64,000 nt of DNA. It comes from Chaetomium olivaceum (Eukaryota; Ascomycota; Sordariomycetes; Sordariales; Chaetomiaceae). The notes beneath the pieces are model-generated. The model saw nothing but the letters and a program-made list of their open reading frames with translations, had not been told where the DNA came from and searched no databases. The translations under genes were made by a program, and so were the position numbers. Shown piece after piece: positions 23,819-35,585 of this stretch. Each line of letters opens with the position of its first letter. Position 1 is the stretch's first letter. The stretch covers positions 186,001 through 250,000 of the forward strand of contig JAYWVB010000009.1 in NCBI GenBank assembly GCA_039881045.1. The letters run 5' to 3'.

Positions 23819-24550
23819 GCAACGGGTACCTCTGTGGGCTCGTCTAAAGATGACTTTAGTGTGTTTTTGCTTCCTTTTGCTTGGGATGCTACTACAAAGA
23901 TACCGTTTTGCGAGCCGGTATCTGTTGGCCTTCGAGTTTGCGGAGTGCACTGGCTACGGCGTTTAGACATGGTGTTCTTGGTTTCCATCTTTAGTTGGCG
24001 TATGAAAACGGCCAGACTGGGGCCTACACGGTCATTTCCACATTTCTATCAACCTGGGTATGGGAACAGAGGGTAGACAGCGCAAATCCCACTCCAATAC
24101 ATGATGATGAATGACCATTACGACACCACAAACCGCAAGCTAGCATCGAGGGAAAATTCTAGGTGATTAAAGAGCTCTTGGCAAGAACAATCCCGCCAAC
24201 CGCCCTATCTATTTGGAGACATTGTTTACCCGCATAGTATCGATCCTCGAGGTCTCCCAAAGCATGCCAATACACAGGAGGCTCATGGCTGTTCTCGCTA
24301 AGCCCATTCAGCTCAGCTGTGGGCCAAGTTTTCGAGCGTCACATCCCGCAGCACCGCCTCCATATCCCGCCGCGCGCCATATTTAGCACATCCATTCCCG
24401 AAAAGCAAAATAGGGAATGGATATCCATACATACATACAGCAGAAATATCTCAGCATAACGTAGCAATTAAAAAACTCCTACACAACAACAAAGCATCAA
24501 AGCCCAAAAAAAAACCAAACCCCCTTTCCCCACCCCCCTCTTTCACCCTC
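23819..24550. other. Convergent 3' spacer
   Basis: Between the 3' ends of the transcription factor (plus) and the permease (minus). No gene is seen. The right end is C- and A-rich and is probably the permease 3' untranslated region. Confidence 0.5.
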
Positions 24551-27052
24551 TCAAACAATCCCCCGCCCATCCACCTCCACCGGTCCCATCCCCTCACCAC
24601 CCACCACCACCGCGCCCCCGGGCGTCGGCGGCGGCCGCACACCGTCGCCCCCCCTCCCCATCTCCTCCATCCCGCTCCGCTCCCTGTTCTTCCCCACCCT
24701 CCGATTCCGCACCTGCTGCTGGAGCAGGCCCCACTTCTCCCGCACGCCGATGGCCTGCCCCTCCTGGCAGGCGCGCACATAGCCCTCGCCCAGCTTTTCG
24801 AGCGTGCGGGTCTCGAGGCGCTTCTTGCCCACGCCGCCGCTGATGCTGCTGCCGTTGTCGCCGCCGTCGTAGACGGTGCGCTGCACGTCGGGCAGGTAGG
24901 CCCACGAGTAGATGGCGCCGAGGGCCATGAAGGTGGCGAAGAGGAGGAAGATGAGCCCCTGCCTGGTGTTGGACTTGTAGCCCGAGTTGATGCCGTAGAC
25001 GACGAGCACGGCGACGATGCTGCCCAGCTTGCCGGCTGCCGCGGAGATGCCGTGGCAGGTGCTGCGGTAGGTGGTGGGGAAGATCTCGGCGGGGATGATG
25101 AAGGTGAGGGTGTTGGCGCCTAGGGAGGGGAGGGGTGCGTTAGTTGTTATGTTCTGTGTGCATCGATTCTTCTTGCTGTCTTGCTGCTGTTTTGTTGTAG
25201 GGGTGGGGGTGGGTCAAACCAAAAAAAAAAAAAGGGGGGGGCCGATTTACCAAAATTAAAGATGAAATGGCAGATTGCCACGCACACGACGGTTGCCGGC
25301 GCGCCTGATCCGTGGGCAACACCGTAGTAGACACCGCCCGTGACGAGGAACATAACAGTGAGGACCATGAAGGAGGTAGTGAGCCATTCTCGGCGACGGA
25401 TCCGGTTGGCGAAGAAGATAAAGCAGGCGCTGCCCGCGATGGAGGCGAGAGAGACGGTGAGGAGGTATTGTTTGGTCTGGTCGATAATGGTCTCGTAGAT
25501 GGTGTTGCAAGGCTTGGTGTGGTCAGTCTGCCAAGTCGGTAAGCCTTCTGTCGCCCACCTTTGAACGAGGGACTCTGCCCCCGGACCAGTGAAATTGGAA
25601 TTCCAGCACGGAAGGCTGTCATTGATAGGGACTTTCCCGGTCGTTGCCCAAAGGTCGGCCAGAGTGCCGCGGTTATCCAAAGAAAATCCATAGAAAGATA
25701 CGTCAAGGAAAAACCATGTCATGGAGGTGCCGACCAGGTAATACCAGTTCTTGTCCCTGATGAAGTAGTCGTGTAGGTCTTGGAAGGAGAACTGAAGGGG
25801 CATCGCCTCCGTTTCAGGGTAGTTCGCACCGCTGGTGGGAGACAAGGGCATGCCGTTGGTAGCAGGCGGCGGGCCGTAAACTCGTTGGGTGTCCCTGAAG
25901 GCATTTCCGGGCTTGTTCTTGACCTCGAGGGTGTAGAGGCCGCAGTCGTAGAGAAAGAAGCGGAAGATGATGGCCAGGAGAGCGGGCACGGCGCCAGAGC
26001 CGATGACGATGCGCCATGTGCCGTCAATAATCTTCTTGCATTCCTCCTCGTGCAGCGCATCGAGGCCACATCTCAGGTCGTGGAGGCCATGGCCCGCGTC
26101 TTCGCCCAGGAGAACCCAAACGCCCACGACCTGGGCGAGCGCTTGGCCGACCGGCTGCATCAGGAACACGGACGACAGCATTGTCGCCCTGGAGGACGTA
26201 CTAGACCATTCTGATGTTATCACTGCGGATAGTGGGTATTCGGCACCAATCCCTAGAATATGTTAGGGGTCGGAGTTTGGTGACGCTCGGGGATGGTAAC
26301 TCATCACTCACCGATACCCATAACAAACCGCCACTGCCATTGTCATCAGCAACTGGAGGAAAACACAACGAAAGCTAATCAAGATACAGAGCGGCATCAA
26401 ATAAACATACCCAAGTGAAGAGGGCTAGAAACGAAATATCGCCATAGCCGTTGCTTGTCGTGGCTACTCCGATGGTGGACACGATGACCAGTACGAGCTC
26501 GATGCCATATAGACGGGTCCTCCCATATTTATCGGCGAGGTAGCCAAAGAGGAGCTGACCAAACACAGAACTACCAAAACCCATTAGTTGCCAGCGTACT
26601 GGGTAGGGATTTGGTGGGGGAGGCGCGGTATGCGTACCCGAACAAGGTGAAGAGGTTGATGACCAGGCCACACCACCTGTCGTGGGGGAAATACACAAAC
26701 GAGACGGTGGAGAGAATGACATTGGTAGCAAAGAGATTATATCTGCAAGTAAAATACGGTCAATTTTACGTTTGTGCTCGTTGGGGGGGTTGGGTCGATG
26801 GGCAACGCACGAGTCTGTGAGAAAGCCCGAGGCGGCCACCCCCCAAATTCTCAGATTCCACGAGTTGAGATCGAGCTCATAGCGCAACTGCTGACGGTCC
26901 TATCATTGGCATGCTCTGTCAGCAATTGTCGGCAACTCGCAAAAAGCGCAGGGCTGGCTGGGGCGGGCTACCTGGTTGTCTCGTGGCGGGAGCGCTGAGC
27001 TGTCATGCCCCAGATAGCCGCGGTTTCTTGTCTTTTCGGGGTGGGGATACAT
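24551..27052 (-). CDS. MFS permease, PHO84/GIT1-like (phosphate or glycerophosphodiester transport)
   Basis: This 12-span major facilitator permease of the phosphate:H+ symporter group has 671 residues. Seven exons join in frame: 26972-27052, 26811-26887, 26638-26742, 26411-26570, 26312-26333, 25251-26252 and 24551-25119. Exon 5 is a 22-base microexon (WRFVMGIG). Family marks are SWNLRIWGVAASGFLTDS in span 1, GYLADKYGRTRLYG (the D-R-x-G-R-like loop), GIGIGAEYPLSAVITSEW in span 4, and GANTLTFIIPAEIFPTTYRS in the C-terminal half. The central cytoplasmic loop is long and hydrophilic. The C-terminal tail is about 100 residues longer than I expect and is Gly/Arg/Pro-rich. Phosphate and glycerophosphoinositol carriers share these motifs, so the substrate is open. 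The start MYPHPEK is the nearest ATG in frame. Confidence 0.88.
25221..25241. repeat. A13G8 homopolymer tract in permease intron
   Basis: Thirteen A followed by eight G on the plus strand. It reads as C8T13 in the sense direction of the permease gene, shortly after the donor site of its last intron. It is a low-complexity tract whose length in the sequence may not be exact. Confidence 0.8.
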
Positions 27053-28695
27053 GTCGGCCGCCACAGAGTTGAATTGCGGTTTGTTAGTCAGGAAGTCAGG
27101 CTGCGAGGTGGTTGACGCCGCAACTCCTACGGTCCATGGCCGAGAACACACGCGACGACGAACTCAGGTTGAGGATGACCAACGCACACACGACACAAGA
27201 CGCTCGGTATAAGGTGAAGATGGGGGGCACGTCAGGAGGTGAAGTCTGGTGGTTGTCAAGTCTACTAGTTTGATCTGCCCCAAGGCTGTCAACTGAGCTC
27301 ATCTCGTTCGCTAAAGGCCAAGGGTCAAGCGCGACGAACCCCCACCATGGCCCAGAATCATCCCCGAGACCCAAGCCCCCAAAGGCAGAAAAGCATGGCA
27401 TCCAATGCTACCCAGGATTGTCCATTGTCCATTGGTGTGTGTGGGGGAGCTGGAACAGGGGGGGGGGGGCTGAATCCGAATCTGAACCCCCCCCGGGGGG
27501 TGCTGTGCCGGGTTACTGGTGCTGGGGTACTCTCTTTTTTAGGGCTTTCTCCAGCACCGATCGCCGTTGTTAACAGAGCGTTGCATTTTCGATAGGGTGG
27601 GGGTGAAAGGAGAAAACTGGCATCCGTTTATCCTTCGTCAAGAGGGTCATTTTTGCCCCTTTCGGCATCGAATGTGCCCGGCTTAGGAAGAAAGGGGCGG
27701 AGATGCAAGCCTGGTGTTGCGTGTTGCAGCGCGTTCAATGCTCCAGCCTGACTCAACGAGGCAGAACGACGTGTGCTGCCAAGTGCATCATTTATTTAGC
27801 GGGACAGCCTTGGCAGTTTCGTTGCCTGATCCTTGCCGAGATCTTCTTGAAAGACGACTTCCGTCGAACACACAAAGCTCAGGTGTGTCAACCATCCGAT
27901 CTCAAAACAAATTGGACGATTGATTTTTTTCGTTACTTTCTAGATCTCGGAAAAGGATCACCTTTTCTGCCACACACGACCATCCCGCACAGTCGGAGCG
28001 TCGCAGGGCCCAGCAACTTGGGTTCGGGGATCGTGGAGACTTTACAAGGGCCCACCCCGATCCACCACTCAACCGTTCCATTGCGTCCCGTGCGTGGCAG
28101 CAAGCGAAAACCACAAGGGGCCAATCACAACTGCCATCTTGGACATGATGCTGCAATTCGGCCATCCCATTGGCTAAATTGGGCAGCCGCTTCTGAGTCG
28201 GGGAAACGGGAGGCTTGAACCTGATTCGGCCAAAGTGATCCTGATGCAACGACACAGGAACTGTGGAGGAAGTACAAAGTATACTTCGGAACTGATAATC
28301 ACCTACTTGTATGTATGGAGCGAGGGACTTCGTACTCACCCGACCCGTTGACAACAAGACCGAATTCTTCCGCTCCATCATACCTAAATTGTATGTACTA
28401 CCAGAGCCGGGGTAGGGCGATTGGGTGGTAGGCAGCCCCATGTCCGCCATGGCGTATGATGCGTCTCACTACACGTGTACTTGCAAGACTGGGAGCCTCG
28501 GCGTGCCTGAAGGAATATTCTGGGCGCGGGATACACGCCGTCATATCCTTGCCGGGTCATGTCAGTTCGGAGCAACATACCTAGAGCCAACCAGCCAAGA
28601 AAAGATGGTTACCCATTATAAACTACGATTCCAAACCGATGTAAACCAAGTCGCTGCATCCGTGATCCACCAAACGCCTGCGCCTTTCCACTTGG
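27053..28695. other. Upstream region of permease; no gene seen
   Basis: 1.6 kb upstream of the permease and downstream of the HTH gene. It contains a G12 run at 27458-27469 followed by C8G6 at 27487-27500. A 182-codon minus-strand frame at 27902-28450 has no recognisable motif and is not called. Confidence 0.45.
27458..27500. repeat. G12 ... C8G6 tract able to fold
   Basis: A run of twelve G (27458-27469) is followed 17 bases later by eight C (27487-27494) and six G (27495-27500). The G12 and C8 runs can pair as a hairpin, and C8G6 is itself self-complementary. It lies about 0.4 kb upstream of the permease start. No known element matches. Confidence 0.6.
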
Positions 28696-29432
28696 CTAAC
28701 TGTCACTGCCGGCCGGATACCGTTGCCCGTCCCCCACGGGATAAGACGGCTCTTCTTCCTGCCGCACCGGCTCTTGCGCCGGCCCCAGTAATTGCCCCAG
28801 TGGAGCGAGCTGCCGCTGGTCATAGAACATGTTGTCGGGTGAAGCGGTCTCGCAACTCTGGCCACCATTGTCACCACTGTCGCCGTAGTCACCGTTCTCC
28901 CCGCTGTCTGCGCCGCCACTCTGCTGCTGGAGCTCGAGGGCGATGGAACGCCCTTCGGCCTCCCTTTCCTTCCTCGACCGTATCCGCGCACATCGGCCGC
29001 TCCGCCGAAACGTCCCGCCGTACGCTTTCCGGATCTGTCGGCTGATAGTCGGTCGGCTAACCTCGAGGCCGCATTGAAGCCGCAGGAACATTTGCATGTC
29101 GTCGAGGAGGGCATCGGGGTGGTCCTTGTGCCACTCGACCAGCTTCTACAGATCGAAACAGCACAATGTCAGCAACTCGCACAGGGATGAAGATCAAGAT
29201 AAACGCTGGGTAACGGCACCTCAAGATGCTGCGGCTTCACCTTCTCGGCATTCTTGCTAACATCCTTGTGTTTCTTGATCTCGCCCGTTGCCTCGAACTC
29301 TTGCCGACGGCGTCTCACCGTCCTGTCGTCCACGCCGAGCACCCAGGAAATCTCGCGGTTGGTAAGCTTGGGAATTTGCAGTAGCTTCGATAAAATGGCC
29401 CGGTGGTCGTCAGAGAGTTGTTTGCCTGTCAT
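28696..29432 (-). CDS. Small HTH protein resembling the DNA-binding end of a Tc1/mariner-type transposase
   Basis: Two exons, 29220-29432 and 28696-29145, encode 220 residues. The N-terminal part is a homeodomain-like helix-turn-helix (LTNREISWVLGVDDRTVRRR, about residues 23-42). A second helical unit follows: a segment of the type LVEWHKDHPDALLDDMQMFL, then GLEVSRPTISRQIRKAYGG. This paired HTH arrangement is that of the DNA-binding half of Tc1/mariner and IS630-type transposases. The DDE catalytic domain is absent. After a basic stretch (RCARIRSRKERE) the protein ends in a Gln/Gly/Asp/Ser-rich tail. No terminal inverted repeats or TA duplication were apparent, and the frame is open with a clean intron. 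It is therefore likely a domesticated DNA-binding protein rather than an active element. Function is unknown. Confidence 0.75.
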
Positions 29433-30951
29433 GATGGGATCTGTCCCATGCCGATGTTGCGGCGGGAGTTGCTTTGGAGGTCGAGCTGGGAGTGGGGCGG
29501 TGACCCCTGGGCGAACAGCAACGACTGCCGATCGAAGCTTGCGGGAACTTCCGAGCGGGGATGATCCTCAGGGTTAGGGGGTGGGTCAAAGGATCTCCGC
29601 TTGACAGCCTCGGGTCATAAAAAGCCAAACTCACAAAGAAAATCAAGCCTGTAAAAAAAGGTACACAAAAAAGAAGTCCATAGAGGGAAAAATGAGCAAA
29701 AAAAATAGAAACAGGGTAAAAGAAATGTAAATGAATCTTCTCCAGACATCCGGATAACGAGTTTTTTCGTTTCCTACAACTCGAGTTTCTGGACTTGTAC
29801 ACCAGCTTTCTGCCCATGCGGTGGGTGCCTGAGAAGTGAGGTGAGAACCCCCACTCGGAAAACGGAAAGCCAGCATCACATCCCGCGAACTTCGAAAATC
29901 TAGAACCATGATTCGATGGCCCGTGGTCGCCGAACGGCGCTCGGCCCGAGATGTACAACAACTAATGATTTCACGGTTTCCGCCGGCAACGAGATCGATG
30001 ACACTGAACAATCAGACTTTTCAGCCTCTTCACAGCGTGGCGGCCGTGGCTTCAGTGGCGCTGACTGGCTGCTGGGGGATTTTCTGGGGTCACACGCAAA
30101 GTCAAGCAACAGGGGGGCGATCCAGGCTAATGCGTACCCTGCAGGGTCCGTCCACCAGCCACATGGTGTGTCTCGCAAATCGCAGAGCGCCCTGCAAGCC
30201 CGTGGGCTCATGGCTTGCGGCCAGTGCCCAACCTGCGACACCATCGCAGCCGCTGCCCCCACACAACCTGGAACCATTGAGAACCGCGCACCACGCCTGT
30301 ATGGGACCAGCACTCTGGTCCGGTCCCTGGGGAGCGCTGTAAGTGGGGCGCCTACCAGCGGCTTCTCCAGTTGCCCTGGATCCCCCCCCGCGCATGTTCT
30401 GGCTGCGGAGGCAGAATCCTGCTACCTGGCGACCCAACTACGATCCGAGTAGGTATGTACCCTGCCCACACGGGAAGTTCGAGCTGGCCTGTTCCGCATT
30501 AACAGGCTCTAGGTTGCTCCCTCCATACTCGCAGTGCACGCCGACCCGTCCATACAGCTGAGGCGGCTGACGTTGTACCGTGGGACAAGCAGCCTCCTAC
30601 GCCATCGCCCGCGCCTGGAAGACGCCTGCCGCCGCCAGCCAGCGTTGCCGTCACCTGCCCCGACGAGCATGCCGTTGTGGACGGCGACCAACTGCCCAAG
30701 CCTGCTGCCCATCTCTCGTCACTTCATCTTCTCCTGTCTGCGGGTCGGGCTTTATCCGGCTCGCCAGCAGCTTGGACGACACGACAGGGTCTGGCTTGTC
30801 ATCTCTCCCTCTTTAATGAGATGGTCGACTGCCGCATCGACAACCCCCTGACAGCCTCTCTGTGGCTCTTCGGGTTCCGGTTACACACCAACTCGCGCAG
30901 AACGGCGGTGTGTTCGACGCTCCGAGCAGAACAGCACGGCCGGACACCACA
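29433..30951. other. Divergent spacer; no gene seen
   Basis: 1.5 kb between the HTH gene (minus) and the conserved hypothetical gene (plus), holding both promoters. Several overlapping frames of 100-180 codons occur on both strands, but none has a motif or a consistent exon structure. The part nearest 30952 is probably a long 5' leader. Confidence 0.45.
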
Positions 30952-32471
30952 ATGTCGACATCCTGGCGGTCTGGCTCTTCTTCTTCTTTCGCCTCCTCAG
31001 CCTTGAGCGCCCCGCCGTCCCATCCCCCGCAACATGCCAGCCCAGTCGACTCAACCTTCACACCCACCTCCGCTGCCATTTCCGCCCTGACGGCCGAGTC
31101 ATCGGCCCCACAGACCCCCCCGGCGCCTCTCGATCTCGGGCCCCCTGGCTACCACGCGACAATGTAATAGCCGCCATGGCCTATCCTTCCTAGCCCCGAC
31201 CTCACAGCGATCTGTCTTCTGACACCCCGGCTGTCTAGAAAGCTATTCGACCGGACGCCGAATGAGATGACCGTGTACCTCGGCCCATGGGAAATTGTAG
31301 GTGCCAACCCACGGCGCCTGTTGTGGCAATGCAGTTATGCGGGCGAGGTACTGGAACATTTCCGTACGTTTGTCTCCCTCCCGTCCCGCTCCACTGACCT
31401 GCCTGGAAAGCCCCCAACCACTGAGACTGAAATTCTAGTTCCGTCTGACAACCCCAACGAACTCTTCCCCCACACACTGCATGCCCAGCATCGCCGGTTC
31501 GGCGACCCGCGGGAGATGGAACTCTACCTCTCCTTCCAAGAGCCACATCGCATTCGGTACACCACCACCGACGGCATAGTGCACGATGAGTACATCGAAG
31601 TCAAGTACGAGTTCACGACCATCGAGGGATCCATCCAGTTGCAGAGCGACATTAGGAGGAGAGATCTGATCGATTGGTTCGACGCCGACGTCGTCTGGTC
31701 TGACACCCACCGCAGGACAGACTCGTACGGCAACGTCAGGGGTTTGGGCACCATCCAGAGGATAAAACTGTGGCGGGATCGATATTCGACATTTCATTAT
31801 CTTACATTCTATGCTAACCACCGGCGACGCTGGAAAGAGTACCTTCTCGACGACTTTGACACGGATTTTCGCCAGCGGGACGACCGACACAAGCGGGTTC
31901 AGTTAGGGGCCCGCGGCGCCAGGAGAGGCAGTGCGTCCGAGAGCAGTCAAGGGCGCGGGCAGAGCCGCGAACGGCGCTTTTCGGCGTCGATATTTTCCCG
32001 ATCTTCCAGACACAACAACCCCCCAGCCACCAATGGCAACACAGCTTCCTCATCATCCGCCCAGAGCGCTCTTGACATACGTTATCTCGGCATCCAATTT
32101 TCCCGGAACCCTAACATCCAAGCCGGGAGCGATGGTAAGCCATCCAGCTCCCGGAGTCTTTGCTCTTTGTGTTGAGCTTAGCCCAATACACTACTCAATC
32201 CAGGGCAACAAGCTGACCATCAGTAGACCATACTAGGTTTATCGCACAGTGGAATTCTGCACATACAGCGGATGCCCAGTTTGAAGCAACGTTTCCGACG
32301 AATCACGTCGAGTTACCTTCGCCTTATATGAATGGATATCTTGAACGTGGCCCACCACATGTTAACGGAGTTGCGGAGCTCCCCTCGCAGTTCTCCTCGC
32401 CCGAGCTGCATGGGAGTCTACCCCCGGTCGCCGAGCCGAGATATAATCCGGAATCAGACAGGACTCCGTGA
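30952..32471 (+). CDS. Conserved fungal protein of unknown function
   Basis: Four exons (30952-31163, 31239-31363, 31439-32134 and 32224-32471) join in frame to 426 residues. I cannot assign a function. After a disordered Ser/Pro/Ala/Thr-rich leader (about 70 residues) comes a well-ordered, charged and aromatic domain of about 190 residues. It includes KLFDRTPNEMTVYLGPWEI, LLWQCSYAGEVLEHF, MELYLSFQEPHRIRYTTTDG, YEFTTIEGSIQLQSDIRRRD and a Trp/Tyr-rich end (WRDRYSTFHYLTFYANHRRR). A basic, Arg/Ser-rich stretch and a Pro-rich tail complete it. There is no signal peptide or membrane span. The acceptor of the last intron was set at CATCAG, because the next available AG shifts the frame. Confidence that this is a real gene comes from domain-like composition and clean phases. 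Confidence 0.75.
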
Positions 32472-33126
32472 CGAGTCCGCTTTTACCCTAAAATGTTGAG
32501 CTATGGTTGAGGACGAGAGGAGTGTAGGCAAGCGTTGTGTGCGGTCTTGCTGCAATAGATACCCGATTTGCGCCTGCACTTCCCAGAGTGTGTTCCCCCC
32601 ATGACTTTTGAAAAAAGGGTTAAATAGTCAATGAACCCGTGAGTGAAAGGTATCCGGTGTGGAGCTGATTGGGCCCCGGCAGGCACATGCGCCGTCGGGT
32701 GGCTGCATCACTTATTCCCAGGTTGCGGGTCCCCGAACCATGGAGCCTCATCAACGGCTGGGAAACTCTTGTGGCCGAGACCGTTCGGACGGCCCCGCTG
32801 CGGGCCACGGGCAACAAGCCAAGACGGGACGACGTCATACACTACCAGCGCCGTCATCCTTGAAGTTGTCCACCTCGTCGACAACAACACAACACCACCC
32901 AGCCGTCTGTTGTAGAGGCTATCCGTGAATTCTGCGTTGCCAGGATATCCCAAACACTATCTAGATGACCTGACGGTTTTTGACCGCAAGACAACACCGC
33001 AGACGACAGCTTAGACGCGTTGTTTACTTACTCCTGAATACCACTTCGTTTTTTACTCTCCAGCATCAGCTTAGACGTTCTAAACCTCACTTCCCATCTG
33101 AATCCCTCCATCAATTCGCCGGCACA
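32472..33126. promoter_or_regulatory. Spacer and promoter of acetate kinase
   Basis: 655 bp between two plus-strand genes. The last ~150 bases are pyrimidine-rich and lead into CACAATGAAG at the acetate kinase start. No gene is seen. Confidence 0.5.
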
Positions 33127-34567
33127 ATGAAGACTGTTATCTTATCCGTTAACGCTGGCTCTTCATCAGTAAAGCTCTCGGCTTATACCGCCGAGCAGGG
33201 ACAGTCGCCAACACAGATCGCAGAGGCCCAGGTGAGCGGCCTGACAGCGCCTCCTGCATCTCTCAAGTATGAGCGGGGCGGCCAGACCATTGTCAAAGGC
33301 CGCGAGGTGGATGACGAGGTCAACGACCAACGGGATGCCTTTAGCCTCCTCCTCAAGACGCTTATCGAAGACGATGACCTGCACGATGTCAAGACCAAAG
33401 ACGACATTGGCATAATATGCCATCGTATTGTCCACGGCGGCGACTACACAAAGCCGCAGCTGATAACTAGTGGAACATACCATCACCTGGAGAAGCTCAA
33501 CGACCTAGCACCCCTACACAACGCCAACAGCCTGCCTATTGTGCGGCTGTGCATCAAGGACTTCCCCTCAACACGCAACGTCGCCTGCTTCGACAGCCAG
33601 TTCCACTCCACCATCCCCGAGCACATCCGCACCTACCCGATCAACCAGGACATCGCGCGCCGCGGCCGCCTCCGTAAGTACGGCTTCCACGGGATCAGCT
33701 ACTCCTTCATCACGCGGGCGACAGCCGAATTCCTCGGCAAGGACCCGTCCGACGTCAACATCATCGCGCTGCACCTCGGCTCTGGCGCCAGCGCGTGTGC
33801 AATCAAGGGTGGGAAGAGCTGGGATACCAGCATGGGGTTAACTCCCTTGGCCGGTCTCCCAGGCGCGACTCGGAGTGGCAGCGTCGACCCCAGGTCCGTT
33901 TTCCTTCTCCCGCCATCATCATCCCCCCCCCCCACCCCCAAAGAAAAACCCACCTAACTAACACACACACACCAGCCTCGTATTCCACTACGCCAGCGAC
34001 GTGGGCAAGCTCTCGCCCGCCTCAACAAAGGACCTCCACATCTCGCGCGCCGAAGAGATCCTCAACAAACAAGCCGGCTGGAAAGCACTAACCGGGACAA
34101 CCGACTTTCGCGTCATCGCCGCCGCCGCCGCCGCAACCTCACCCCCCTCTGACACCGCCTCCCCCTCCCCTTCCAAAGACAGCAACGAAGAGGACACCCA
34201 AAACCGGCGTCTCGCCTTCGCCCTCCTAGTCGACCGCATCAGCGGCTTCATCGGCGCCTACTACGTCACGCTGCACGGGCACGTCGACGCGCTGGTGTTT
34301 GCCGGCGGGATCGGCGAGCGCAGCGACGCGTTGCGCGCCGCTGTCGTTGAGCAAGTGGGGTGTCTCGGTTTTGAGCTGGACGAGCGGGCTAATAGCAACG
34401 CAAGCGTGGAGGGTGAGGGGGGGGGTGCTGTTGTGGTGGATGTTGGGGGGAAGCGGGAGGGGACCGACTCAGGCTTGGGGCGGCCGCGGCCGCGGGTGCT
34501 GGTCTGTCGGACGGATGAGCAATTTGAGATGGCGAGGGGGTGTGCGGAGGATGCTGAGTTTTGGTGA
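33127..34567 (+). CDS. Acetate kinase
   Basis: This ATP-dependent acetate kinase interconverts acetyl phosphate and acetate. In filamentous fungi it usually works with phosphoketolase. Two exons, 33127-33893 and 33976-34567, give 452 residues. Family motifs are intact: N-terminal VLSVNAGSSSVKLS, HRIVHGGDYT, AHHN-like PLHNANSLPIV, the catalytic region AC-FDSQFHSTIPE, RKYGFHGISYSFI, ALHLGSGASACAIKGGKSWD and TSMGLTPLAGLPGATRSGSVDP. Near the C terminus come VFAGGIGERSDALRA and a closing PRVLVCRTDEQFEMAR. Two low-complexity inserts are unusual: an Ala/Ser/Pro/Thr stretch at 34107-34205 and a Gly/Val-rich stretch at about 34400-34495. The intron ends in a CA repeat beside its acceptor. No phosphoketolase gene lies in this window. 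Confidence 0.95.
33961..33974 (+). repeat. (AC)n dinucleotide repeat beside an intron acceptor
   Basis: A short AC microsatellite immediately precedes the CCAG acceptor of the acetate kinase intron, replacing the usual polypyrimidine tract. Confidence 0.75.
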
Positions 34568-35585
34568 ATTGGATGGAGTGAGCGGGGTGTGGTGAGGTGA
34601 GGTGAGGTGCGGTTTGGTAGTGTCCGAGGTAGATGGAGGAAGGGGGTGGTGTCCTTTCCTTGCCGAGGCATGTTGTGCCGGCATCTTGGATGAGGCACTT
34701 TAGTACCGCAAAAACCCGTTGTGTTGCCATAAAGGTGTAAACTTTGCTTTCGTCTTAAGACGTAGCCGAACCCTTGACAGATGAGGCTTTTCGGCGGTAA
34801 CTGACGCGCTTCCCAATATGCCAAACACCACATCCATTCCTACCATCAGTGACAGGGCTCGCAGTTCCAACGTATTCAGATTTCATGGTATATTTTTGCG
34901 CAACCCCGTTGGCACTATCTCGTTTGGCGTGTTATGGATCGTTCAACTTCTCATACAGCTACCGAGGCTTTGACCTGCCCTATCCATCACCATATCCACA
35001 AGAAAGCCGCCGTTGTGCGTGATCATAACCATATTTATACGCCCGATGCTAGCGAGAACGGGTATTGCCTATCGTTGAGATCGTTCCAAATCGGTAGACA
35101 TCTCGCATCCAAAGGACACCCCGAGACCAGACACCACTCGCTGCCAAAAGCTCATTCTCCTGTTCCTCCCGTATTCCTGACGGGAGCCACTACCCTCCAA
35201 ACAGCCCAGTTTTGCCCAGCAAAAAAGAAAAAAAAACATTACAGATATCGTAAGAACCCTTATTAACACCTTCCCCAACCGGTCAGCCGACCAAAAATGA
35301 CAAAGCCCGAGCGCCGGTCGTCCCAGGTTGTCACCACCGACCAAACAACGCCGTCGTATGTAAAGCCGTTTCGCCGATAAATGCAAACTCGTGCCGACGA
35401 GAAACCTCTTTGTGTATCCGTCCAGGGCGCCAGAATCGTGTATGTAGGTACTCCCCAAAGAGAAAGAGCAAGCCCGAACACCTTTAGGGTAGAAGGAAGG
35501 GAAAGAGTAGGAAAGATAGCGAGTCTACCAAACCAGAACGCCACGTGGGAGTCCCGTTCCGCCATGCCATGCCTCGCGGTGCCTT
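34568..35585. other. Convergent 3' spacer
   Basis: 1.0 kb between the 3' ends of acetate kinase (plus) and the FlbC-like gene (minus). It starts with a GGTGA-rich stretch at about 34594-34610. No gene is seen. Confidence 0.5.

Noticed and set aside
29908..30452. Overlapping frames upstream of the conserved hypothetical gene
   Set aside because: Two plus-strand frames overlap each other and a minus frame. None has a domain or good splice sites leading into the gene at 30952.
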